DNA of 64,000 bases, taken from the NCBI GenBank assembly GCA_012861695.1, contig JAAOOA010000092.1, positions 620,001-684,000 of the forward strand, read 5' to 3'. Positions 12,501 through 25,400 of this stretch are shown in pieces. Under the pieces are notes generated by a model. That model made no database searches and was not told the DNA's origin. It saw only the letters and a program-made list of their open reading frames with translations. Each line of letters starts with the position of its first letter. The stretch's first letter is position 1. A program made the position numbers and the translations under genes. This DNA comes from Trematomus loennbergii. Its lineage: Eukaryota; Chordata; Actinopteri; Perciformes; Nototheniidae.

Positions 12501-13413
12501 GACAGAAAACTCAGAGTTAACCCTGAAGTTACCTCGCTAACCGCAAATCCTGCTTCTAGGACAGACCACTGATTAACACAGTGGTTCTCAAACCTTTTCT
12601 GTCAGGCCCCCCCTTTGGAGAAGAAAAAAAGTCGGGCACCCCCAACACAAATAGTCACGTAATGGGCCAAGTTAACATTTATTAAAATACATCAATATGA
12701 ACGTGAGCATTCCTTTGCTCCATAAGTCTGTGTGGTCAAAAAATAAATACATAATAGAAATTGTTCAATCCCTTTGCTAGAACAATAAATTATAATACTT
12801 TGCCACTTTGCAATCTGTGCAAAAAAATGAAAAGAAAGAAAATGCTGATATTTGGCATAAAAGTGTGTCTTATCATTAGTGGCTGCAATGAGCCTGTTTT
12901 GAACTGCAGACTTCTTCAAACGGGGTTGCAGGCTCAGTGGCGACGCCAGAGATTTATTTTGGGGGTGCTGTGGGGTAGCTTGATGTTTCATAGAGGGTGC
13001 TCAAACATTTAGGGTTTCCCATTAATGTACCGGGTGCTACAGTGTACCCGCGACTGTTACAATGAAGGCTCGATAATCAGCTCACGGCATATAGGTGTAA
13101 GCAGGGTAAAGTGCTATTTTTTAGGGCTGTCAGTCGATTAAAATATTTAATCGCGATGAATCGCATGATTGTCCATAGTTAATCGCGATTAATCGCAAAT
13201 TAAACGCACATTTTTTATCTGTTCTAAATGTACCTTAGAGGGATATTTTTCAAGTTTTTAATAATCTTATTAACATATGAGTGGACAAATATGCTTTATA
13301 TGTTTGTTTATTATCATTTGAACAATGACAAATATTCTCATGAATATTAAACACAACAACCTGAACATTACAAATATTCGCCTCAAGTCAACCTGGAACC
13401 TCTCTCATACAAT

Positions 13414-13497
<84 letters not shown>

Positions 13498-16400
13498 TGG
13501 AGACACTGTGATGGATCGTTGGAGCTATGTGCAGCTCAAGGCATATATGCTCCAACGGGAGCTGCCTGGACGCTGCAATCATGTAGCGCGCACTATCCGT
13601 GCTGAGTGTGCTGACTTTTCGTACAATGTCCCACTGTCTGGCTACCTGCATAAAGTCAAGTGCTCGGTGCAGTTGTCGGCGAAATGTCATTGAAACAGCT
13701 CCTTATATCCGTTAGCGCAGCTAGCTAGCACCAGATGCTAACAACAACACGTAAGGTATGCCTCGCTCGCGCGAGTCGCGCCACACATACACACACCCTC
13801 CCGGTCCTCCCGATGGCCAGTCCGGGCCTGCCAGTGAGCGTGGAAGTGTGGTCTGCCACAAGCGGGTGGCAGGAGCGGGGCTGTCAGCATCAGCTTGTAG
13901 ATGGTATTTTAAACTCGATGCGCTCTGAAACTACGGGGCGGGGCGGCCGAGGACAAAAAATACACATGCGTTAATCGCGTTAAAATAATTAGTGGCGTTA
14001 ATTTTTTTTTTGCGTTAACTTGACAGCCCTACTATTTTTATAGGTGGCGTGTAGACCTCACATAGGGGGGTCCGGGGGCTTGCTCCCCGGGAAGATTTTT
14101 GTTTAAATATTGAAGTAGAAAGCATCATCTGGTGCACTTTGAGAGCAAAATGAAGAGATCTATGGATCTATCTCTCAACACCATATGAAACAGAACTGTA
14201 AACAGATTGACTTTTTCTTTATGGATATTTTACAAATCACTCCCCTTTTAAACTTTATTCTTTTTTTACTGTCATGCAGTGGCGAGCCGTCAGGGCCCTC
14301 TAGGCCCTCTGTGAGGGCCTAAGATATTACAAAAAAAATATTTAAAACATTAAAAAAAAAATATTTTTTAAAAATATATTTTTTTATTATTTTTGTTATT
14401 TTTTCATTAGTTTTACCGAAAAAAAACTTGATTTAATAAAATAAAATTTCCAAATAAATAAATCCTTGGAATCTGCCTGTTCAGTCTCTGTTTGAATGTA
14501 GGGGTTACATGAAAGAGCTCGTCTGGCCCTCTGCGATTCACAGAGGGTTGCTATAGTAACTGAACGAGAGAGTAATGTCAAATGACAGTACAATTGACCA
14601 ATCATATCTTCCCTCTAAATGGGTGGGTTTTATTATCGCGGACTTTATGACAAGTTCCGCCTGCTGTGAAACTTTTCTTGTTTCCATAGCAACAACAACT
14701 TCCTGTCAACAGCGTGAACTCGCCTTCAAAATAAAAGCATGCCAAATTACACTTAAGACATACAACTGCAATGAAAGTAACAAACACAATGCAATATCAT
14801 TTTCAATGTCAAAGAACACAAATTGGGTTCACAGGTGTTGTTTTGTGTGGTAGAGGGTCGCTGTCATTGATGCGTTTTGCACCCTGGGCCGTTGTTTTGA
14901 TATTCCGCTGAAGTATACGCTGTGACGTAATAACGTATTTTTTTTTTCTTTTTTCGAGGGAAGGGGTGGGGGTCAGAGGGCCTAGGTATAAAGCTCACGG
15001 CTCGCCACTGCTGTCATATAGTATTTCATACTGTTTTTCATTTATTCTCTTATTTTTTTATAAACTATAATGATCATATAAACGTGTGCCTCGGAAATAA
15101 TAATTTTTCAAATTATGACTTTTTTTTTTTTTTCAATACCATTTTTCTTCCTGGTCTCTCGCTCCCCTGTCATGCCTCTGCGCCCCACACTTTGAGAAAA
15201 ACTGGATTAACACAACACACAGCTGATCAACACAACAAGACATCAGTGACCTGTGCTATAGCAGGATTTGCACTGACTATTAATATAATAAAAACATATA
15301 ATTTATATTCTAGAATAATGCATCCATTCCAAGCATCACAATAATTGAATGTAATACTCAAATGTATGATCATATCAGATCAGATCTACTCATTTCCTAG
15401 ATAAGGTGGTGATATTAAAAATCTGATCATTTATGTATTCAGAGATATTTTTGCCAGCTTTTCTACCTGCAATTTGCAGCTGCAACAGTGTTGCTTTTAT
15501 CCTGCATTATGTGTTAACTTCTTCATATTTGTCTGATTATAGTTCACTCTTTATTTGTGAAATATGACATTCCACATGTTTTTTTATTGGTCGCATACTG
15601 CTAACTCCGCCCCTTTCATATGAGCTTATTTACCTTTATATTGGGTTTGTTATTCTGTTTTGCATGTCCTTAGTTGACCTATCCCTGCATTTTACCTTCA
15701 CTATTGTGCCACTTGCACTATTTTGTGTTTTATTGTTCTCTATTAAGTATGTTTTGTGCTTTTGGAGGAATTTGGGGATTCAGATTTGTATTGCCACCAC
15801 TACGCTGTAGCTGTTGTGCATGTGAGAACAAAGCCTGGACTCCTCCTTAAGGTTCTGCTCTGTCGTACTGCAGGAGATTCATCTCACTCCCCTCTCTCTG
15901 ATCTGTGTACAGACTCGTTATAATACAGAGGGGGAGAGTTATTCTTTCAGAAGCTCACATACTAGAGTACAGGTAGTAGACTCAGCCCACCTGTGGTTAC
16001 TGAGACTAGCCATGTCCCGGACCGTCTGAGCCGTCTCTGAGGCAAAGTCCAGAGCCCCAGCCACCGGTTTGGTCACCGTGCCAACTAGACCTTTGCCCAG
16101 GCCAGAGAAGAAGCCGCTGACTCCGCCCTCCGTCTTCACGCCCTCCACTGTGGAGGTGATGATGCTCGTCATGCCTCCAATGATACCTGGGGAGGGAGAT
16201 ATGTCAAAGGGTCACTTCACAGAGCAGAGAGACTGAGAGCCAGCTCCACCATATCATCCCTGGTGCTGAGAGGAAGCAGCGCTCATATAAACTGCCATGT
16301 ACTGTCTACTGCTCTAACAGTAGACCCCCTTGAAAACGAGATGGTGCATCTCAAGGGTTTATCCCAATAAATAAAATGTCTATATATATGATGTCCATTT

Positions 16401-19400
16401 CTTCTCTAGGCTAAGGAGCAATAACAGAAAAACATTATACAAGATTTGAAGTCACTCCCCATGATTCATTGGGTCAGTTGCCCCATCAGGGATGCACACA
16501 GGGAGCAGCAGGAGGGAATAACTCAGAGCCATCACGGCTTCTGTGTCTGTATTATTTTTCTGTAGCTTAGTGAGATTGTATATTTTAGAGTACTCAATTT
16601 ATTCAATATTTTCGTTATATTGTGTATCATTCAGATACTCTAGTGATATATGTCCTTTCTGTTGTGTATTTGTATATATTTGCTGATAATGTTAATGTTT
16701 ATTTGTATTATATTGTATCTTATAAATATTTGTAACTTGTGTAATGCTTGACAACACTGCTGCTGTGACAATGTAATTTCCCAATTTGGGATGAATAAAG
16801 TATCCATTTATCTATCTATCTATCTATCTTACATGTCACCTGTTAGACGGTTTTATCCAAAGCGACCTGCACACATTCAGTACTGTGGGCAACCCCCACA
16901 GGAGCCAGTTGGGGTGTCTTGCCAAGGGACACAACGACATTCTGAGTGCAGTGGGACTTGAACTTGATCTCCCCTGAGCTGAAGATCAGTGCACTATCTC
17001 ACTGAGCCACAGCCTCCCTTCTGCTGCTGGGTACTGATAGAGGATCTGTACACCTGACGGGTGAAGTCTCTCTATTACAGGAATAACAATGTGATACATA
17101 ATTTGTACTGCCTCCTATCACAGCCTTTAGAGCAGGGGTGGGGAACCTTTTTCCTCTCAAGGGCCATTTCCATTTCTTCAACATCCTCCGAGGGCCGTAC
17201 AAATGATTGACCTCTGCTTAAAAATCCTAAAATCACAGCCCATTCATTTGGCCTTTCTTTCATGCTGTGCAAAGAAAAAGCAACCACTTCATCAGATATC
17301 TTTCCATGACTCGCGCATGCATGCACGTGGACGGTTGTGGCATGACCCCCAAAACAGAAAGATATGGACACAAGATGTGTGCAATTTAGTTTCCTATCCA
17401 TGTGAACATGATTTAAGTGGGGGGGACCTAACCTCCTCTAAGGGGGTACGGGGGCATGCTCCCCTGGGAAGATTTATTTTTAAATATTGAAGTTAAAAGC
17501 ATCAATCTGGTGCACTTTGAGAGCAACATGAAGAGATCTATGGATACATCTCTCAACACCCATATGAAACAGAACTGGAAGCAGATTTATTTTTCTTAAA
17601 GGGGACATATCATGCTATATTTGAACAATATATTGTAGGGCCATACCCATATAAAGTATATAAATATAGTTTTTTTTTCCAAATACCAAACAGATCCTGC
17701 ATTTTAGCCATGCCTCATTTCGCCTTATTTGCTCTTTCCAGCCCTGTTTTTGCAAGGGCTGATTCTGTGATGTAGCTTTAATGCAAATGAGCTGCAGCTG
17801 ACCACGCCCCCCTGCAGGAGAGGGAGCGTGCTCTGATCAGCTGCTGGGCTGTCAGAAGAGGGGGAGAAAAAGAGATCTCCGTCCTCCGTGTTTTATTATA
17901 TAGAGTCGTTATTCATTTGTTTTAAAGCTCAATAAATAACAAAGAAGACCTTTGACCGGCACTTTTCTAATTTTGTCCCGAAGATTTCAAACTTTAACGG
18001 ACATCTTGACCGGCAAAAGAAACTGAAACTGAAACTCTGCCGCACGGTCCCCTCGTTCCTTGGAAGAGGCGGAGAGGTGGGTGTTTGTCATCTGCTGGTG
18101 GACTAACCGGAGAGAATTACAGTCCTTGCCTCGACGGGGAGGGATTGCATTGAATTAAAGCAGCGGGAGCAAACGCTTGCCTCGGGGAGGGAGAAAGAAA
18201 GCCACAGCGGAGAATAAACAGAAGGGCAACCATGGCAACCATGCGCGGGAAGTCTTCTTCGCTGCTTTTGTGGCAGACGACAGCGCCACTTACAGGCCTG
18301 GCCTGGCTTTCGAGCGGCAATGGCCGGCCGTGGCCCAACCCCACATTCCCCTGATAGTTGGAGAGTTGGCCATATAGGCGGAGCACCACTTTTGTGACGT
18401 AGAAAATAATTCAAATCTGGATCAGTTTGTATCAGATCTGTTGCAGCCCCTTTTTTAGAGATTTGGGTATGGAGGAAAATAGAGAGGGTTGTTTTTTCTG
18501 ACACTTGGTGAGTTCCCTGGAACACCGGGGACACATATTCATGTATAAAAGACGTACAAAGTGCATTTTGCATGATAGGTCCCCTTTAAAGGATATTTTA
18601 CAAATCACTCCCCTTTCAAACTGTATTCTTGTTTATTAATAACAACTTTTTTTTACTGTCATATAGTATTTTATACCCGTTTACTTTATTCTCTTATTTT
18701 TTTACACCTATAATGATCATATAAAGATGTGCCTTTACCTCACTGGTTGGAGAACAAGCTTCTTATATTCGTTAGCATAGCTAGCTAACCAGATGCTAAT
18801 AACAACAAGTTTTGACTGTATGATCAGTATGACAGATGAACAGATCGCCACTGGGCTTTCAACTAAAGTCACAGCCACGCAAAAACTGCGCATGTGTGTG
18901 CTTTAGAGTTTCAGTGTGCTCATCAGCTTATTAAGACATACACACGGACCTTCCTAACAACGGACCTTTAAAGTGTAAAATGCACAGCCTTGTTCAAATC
19001 CACACTCACAGACAGCTCTGCGTCCTGCTTTGCTTTCCTTCTTACGGCCCGTCCACACAGCAGCGTTAAAAAAATCTTGAAACGCTTCAGCCCATTCACT
19101 TTGAATGGGGTGACGTCACTTTCCCTCACTTTTCGCCGAACTGCATTGTGGGCAGGCGAGCGGAGATTTTCAGGATTTTCAGGATTCAAAGTTGAACAAT
19201 GTTCAACTTTTGAGGCTGAGGTGGAAGCGGCAGCCAATCAAATCCTGTGTATGCAAATCTGACAGTTCAAGCTCTAGCCAATCAAACGGCGTGTATGCTG
19301 GGAGAGACATACCGCAGGTCATTTCCTCATATTACAAAAAATGGAGGAGAAATTAGCGGTAGCGAATCAATCACCCGGTGCTTTATGACCAGACCTACCG

Positions 19401-22400
19401 GGATATAAACCGGAGGAGCCAGGCATGGAGGGAGGTGGCAGAGACAGTGGTAGGTTTTCGCCTGTTTGGGGAGTTTATATCCAGTTTACTTCAAACTTTT
19501 TTGCTTCGTATGTCGGGGGCGGGAGATTCATGTGATTGGTTGTTGGTGCCTTGCTCGCAAAAAATCCCCAAGCTTCAGATACGCCCACCTCCAAGATTTT
19601 TTTAACGCTGCTGTGTGGACGGTCCGTTACGGTACGTCCACACGGCAGCGTTGCGTGCTTCAACGGAGACGCTTCCCATTCACTTTGAATGGGGTGACGT
19701 CGCGCTTTGCCGAACTGGATTGTGGTTCCGTCGCGTCGGTTTGCCTCCGTTCAACTTTTCAAGCGTTGACGGAAGCGTCAGCCAATCAAATCATATGCCA
19801 GTACAAGCTCTAGCCCAGGGGTGGGGAACCTCCGGCCCCGGGCCGTATACGGCCCGCGAGACCATTTGGTACGGCCCTCGAGGTAATTTATAAACACATG
19901 CAAAAAAGAAAAAAATTAAAGAAATCTAGACCGCAAAAGAATTAAACAAGCGAGTGCCTGTTTTTCCTGGCCAAGGTCAGGGTCCTTGAACACAACACCA
20001 GCCTAACGTGTCATCACGTGGTATATGTCTCGTCTGACAGGGGTGAGCTGACGGAGAGCACCAGAACGCCGCTCCGGCACTTCAAATGCAGTACCCATAA
20101 GGAGCCGTACACATGCTGCAGTTTTTACGTGGCTGTGTCTTAGTTGAAAGCCCAGTGGCGATCTGTTCATCTGTCATACTGATATACAGTCAATAACTTT
20201 GTTGTTATTAGCATCTGGTTAGCTAGCTATGCTAACGAATATAAGAAGCTTTTTCTACAACCAGTGAGGTAAAGGCACATCTTTATATGATCATTATAGT
20301 TATACAAAAATAAGAGAATAAAGTAAACCGGTATAAAATACTATATGACAGTAAAAAAAAGTTGTTATTAATAACAAGAATAGAGTTTAAAAGGGGAGTG
20401 ATTTGTAAAATATCCATAAAGAAAAAAATCTGCTTCCAGTTCTGTTTCATATGGTGTTGAGAGATGTATCCATAGATCTCTTAATGTTGCTCTCAAAGTG
20501 CACCAGATTGATGCTTTTAACTTCAATATTTAAAAAACAATCTTAGAGGAGGTTAGGTCCCCCCCCCCCCCACTTAAATCATGTCACATGGATAAGAAAC
20601 TAAATACATTTGCACACATCTTGTGTCCGTATCTTTCTGTTGTGGTGGTCATGCCACAACCGTGCACGTGCATGCATGCCGAGTCATGGAAAGATATCTG
20701 GATGAAGTGGTTGTTTTTTCTTTGCACAGCATGAAAGAAAGGTGAAATGAATGGGCTGTGATTTTAGTATTTTTAAGCAGAGGTCAATCATTTGTACGGC
20801 CCTCGGAGGATGTTGAAAAAATTGAAATTGCCCTTGAGAGGAAAAAGGTTCCCCACCCTGCTCTAGCCAACCAAACAGCGTGCTTGTGTGTCCGGGGCGG
20901 GAGATTAATGTGATGGGTTGTTGGTCGCACGCCAGACATGCCCACCGGCAAGCTTCAACGCGACGCTGCCGTGTGGATGTACCGTTAGAGTACTGAATGT
21001 ACCGTTAGAGTACTGAATGTACCGTTAGAGTACTGAATATTTTCCAAACATTACATGTAAATTGAACAGTTTTGGACAACAAACCACAGTTTTTCACCCT
21101 GCCAAGTGCACATGCATCTATTATTTCATTGGTCACAGATTTCCTTTGTCCCCCCAGCCAGCAGCTTCAACATGAGAAGCATCAGCTGTCAGTCACATCA
21201 TGTGTGCTGCTCTCCACCTTTCAACAAGAAATACACTGACAGTATCTGTGTGGAAAAAATAATAGGGCCTGATTATTTTAGCTTTTTTGTTTCAGGGGGC
21301 CCACGGAAAATAATAATAATAAGAGTTGTGCGCAGACACAGAGTGGGGGTGTACCGTGAGCCAGACCGTGGATCCCTGCCACCAGGTGCTCCCGCTGGTG
21401 GCCCCGTGGTACCGGATGTACTCTCGCTCGCTCTGGTGCCGGTTGTCATGGTCTTTCCCAGCCCGTCTGATAACGTCCCTGCAAACTGACACACAGGGAA
21501 CAGGAACATGCTCACTATGCATAATAATAATACATTTAATCAAGAGGCGCCTTTCAAAGCACCCTTACAATTCATAAATAGTCTGAAGAAAGGTGAAAGC
21601 TTTTACAACTTTCACATGATTCTATTTGTGCGCTTGTGTACATGCATGTGCTCATGTGTAGATTCAGGAGCTGGACACATAACAGGAACACCTGTACAAT
21701 ATGATAATCAAGGAAGAGCCAGCAATTGAACTAAGAAGATCTGCACCAGTGTGAACAGAACATGTGAAATGTAGCACTGTTATTATGAACAGATATAAAG
21801 GAGTGAACCACAGCTGAGCAGGTTACCTTGGCAGCAGAGTTGGACACTCCGTGGGTCACATTGCGTATGAGCCCCCCCACGTTGCCGTACTTGATGAGCT
21901 CAGACATGCCCTCCGTCACGTCGTTCAAGAGCCCCATGGGGTTTCCCAGGAAGTCCACAGAGCCCAGGATCTGAGCTGCCTGGCTCATCAACTCCTGCAC
22001 AGGAAGCAGTGATACAAAGAATCAAAGGCTTGTCACATGCACAGTAACTACAGTGTAGATATGGCAAAGAGAATCTTAAGTCCCAGGCTACTTCAACAAT
22101 GCAACGTAAAAATATATAAAACATAAATAAATTATAAAACAAGAAAAATTGTGCAAGAAGAAACAGAATAGAAATAAAATAGTGCAAGATTATGTAACAA
22201 GACCAGTGTGCAAGCAATGCAGAGGAAGTAGAGTATATAAATGTAAACAATATATATATACAGTACCAGTCAAACGTTTGGACACACCTTCTCATTCAAA
22301 GGTTTTTATTTATTTTAATTATTAGTAAACAAAAAAGTGTTAAACAATCCAGAATATGATTTATATTTTTAGATTCTTCAAAGCAGCCCTCTATTGCCTT

Positions 22401-25400
22401 GATGACAGCTTTGCACATTCTTGGCTTCTCTCAGTCAGCTTCATGAGGTCGTCACCTGGAATGGTTTTCCAACAGTCTTGAAGGACTTCCCAGAGCCCTT
22501 AATCGTCCCACAGAGGGGACATTTCCATTCTGCATTTGACCCATCCTAGTGTTAGGAGCAGTGGGCTGCCATAAAATAAAAATCATACTCTGGATTTTCT
22601 AACAATTTTTTGTTCACTACATAGTTCCATATTTGTTCTTTCATAGTTTTGATGTCTTCAGTATTAATCAACAAAGTAGAAAACAATTTAAATAAACAAA
22701 AACCATTGAATGAGAAGGTGTGTCCAAACTTGTGACTGGTACTGTATATAAATACAATAAGCTAAATGATTTATTTTCAGCATATCATAATAACCTAGTC
22801 ATCTCTGACTCAAACCACCATTTCTATCAGCTGCTGTGCATGTAGCAGCTGATAGAAATGATCTTCACTTTATTGATCAAACATGGAGAATGGCTGGCCA
22901 ACAAAGTCTCACAATGGATTGGATTGAGTTCTGCAGGAGGGGGATCCCAGCAGTGTCACAGCTGCTGTGGTGCAATTGTGTAGTGAGACTCCCTGATAAT
23001 GACTTAGGCTAATCATTTGAAATCAGTGTACCTCTCTGAAGTGCTTGAGGATGTCATTGATGAGGATCTCCTGGGTTTCATAGGGGTGCACTCTGGTGAA
23101 GGGGTACATGTTGATGACAGCGTCTTCAAAGCGGACCAGAGGAAAGCCCAGGGTGCCTTTCAGAGCCTATAGAGAACACACACAGCCTTATTCAAAACAT
23201 GTGAGGAGAAGTGAAGTACAGTTACAGAGGGACATACATCTGTTGAACCTATTATAGCAGTTTTAAAATAATAAGTCTACTGCTGTTTAATCCCTAGAGA
23301 TGTGTCAGGACAATCGGCCCCTCTATCTGCAGACAGGCAGTGCCCGACATGAAAACTAGAACAATCAGTTAATTGAACACTGAGGGACACTGCTGCTGAC
23401 TGCTCTGCCTGTCAGACGCAGGAGGCACTTTGGGCTCGTGTGTGTTTAGAATCGTTATGTTGTGTAAAGGTGAAGCTTGCTGCTGATTCTCATGTTCAGA
23501 GAGTTTATTACCTGTCTTAGTGCAGCTGGACCCTTTTGACATCCTGCATAATGTTGCAAGTCCTCATACATTAATGTTCTACTATTTTCACAATCATGAC
23601 ATATTTGTCTGTCATGACAATTATTATTCTCATGTGCCTTTTAAGGTCAGTAGATATTTGGACATTCCAGACGATGGGGAACAACATCTGAATGATGGCT
23701 TTTAACATGTTCATTGATATCATGTGTATAAATTCTTCTGCACTCACAATGCATTATGATCACTAACGTTTCAACAGTACTGTGAGTAGAGATGAGATGT
23801 TGGGTTACCTTGAGGTCTGGAGGCAGCTTGTGAGAGGTAAACACACTAAGTTTGATCTGGGGGAGGCTGATCTTCAGGTTCTCAAAGTAGTAGCGTTTGG
23901 GAGGTCCTGATTCCTCGTTGGGCTTCTCATAGATGTTTTCATCAATTTTTTCCAGCTCTGCATTCATTACAGCAACATAACATCATTACAACAAAATGAC
24001 TATGTTACTAACAGCATGAAACACATCTTAAGAAGATGAACTAATGACCCACCAGCCTCAGTCTGTCCGTATCCAAAGAAGCTGAGCAGCTTGAGCAGCA
24101 GCTTCTCCTCAATGATGACGGTGAAGCGGCGGGCGGTCACCATGAGGTGCTGTGAACACACATCACGCTCACATCATCAGTCACCTGATTCTATCTCCTG
24201 CTCACTGGCACACTACACATGTAAAAAACAGCGATCACCTGCTGAGGATCGGAAACAAGTCTAACTTCCTGTAGCACACTAACACAGCAGTAAAGGAGTG
24301 TGGCCCTCACCTTGAACAGGTCCGTGAGCATGAGGCTGCTGGGAACCTTCACAGAGTTGACCTGCAGGGCAGGGCCGCTGTCGCTCACACTGCTGTCACT
24401 GCAGCTGGGCGTCACACACAGCATCACAGGCTGCGTGCTGCCCAGCAGCTGGTTGTCCACCTGAAGAGCACAACACACACAGACTGTTCACACAACACTC
24501 ACCACAGGCTGACATGCATCTTATCGTTTTTCTCTTAATAAAGATTCCTCCTGCTGACTTACATCTGATAGTTGTTGTTTTAAAGAGTTTTACTTTATCT
24601 AAAGTATGGTACAGGAGGAGAAAAGCTACGTACTGTAGGACAGATACATTCCTCAGACTTTTTTTTATATAAATGGTTTGGCACTGACAGCAGGAGGTGT
24701 ATGTCTGTGTTTTGACATCTGTTGTTTTTCCCATGGTGGAGCATTAGTGAGAGGTTTATGTTTTTGTATGGATAATATTTGTATATTGTGCTGTTAGATG
24801 ATGGTGATGGTGAACACTTGTTGGTAGTTAATGAGAGGACTTCTGTTTACATCTGTTTCAGGACTGGCTGCACCTGTAAATGCTTTTGTATGAAATGTTG
24901 TTATACAAATAGATTTCAGCGTGAACATGTGGATAAATGTCCCAACAGTTGTGGGGCGGGGGTGGGGGGGGCTCACCTGGATGTTCTGAATGCTGAGCTC
25001 CAACACCTCGTTAGCTGCAGTGCGGGTGAAGTGGACATCTATCCCGGACAGCGTGGTGAACACCAGCTCCTCTGGGACCTTGTTGACCAGAGATACCCCT
25101 ATACCCTCCTCCAGGTTCACCAACACCTGAGAATGAAGAGCAATAAGAGGGCTACCTGATACCTCACACACAGTCTGTGCTGATCATAACAAGATCTACA
25201 CACAGGCCCGGACTGGCCATCGGGAGAACCGGGAGGTTTCCCGATGGCCTGGCCTGATTTTTTTTATGTATTGTGAACGCAACGCTGTGCAAATGTGGGT
25301 CTGCCTCACATAGGGGGACTCTGTCTACATGATGTGCCTGCCGACATGGCCACTGTCATACAGATCATACATCAAAGCCCTCGATTGGTCTCTGTGTGTC

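Larger units (their letters stand above)
12579..15204. mobile_element. hAT element with two nested hATs
   Basis: Ends CAGTGGTTCTCAAACC and CACTTTGAGAAAAACTG with a perfect 8-bp duplication GATTAACA (12571-12578, 15205-15212). Hosts the elements at 13122-14031 and 14277-15010. The remaining interior (14041-14276, 15019-15120) resembles the interiors at 17420-17590, 18590-18760 and 20300-20560. Confidence 0.9.

Noticed and set aside
15939..16172. Independent small gene starting [11 protein letters not shown]
   Set aside because: It is vps13d exon 28; the Met is internal and acceptor and donor are present.
16845..17015. tRNA gene
   Set aside because: A and B box-like words present, but no cloverleaf and a SINE-type 3' segment.
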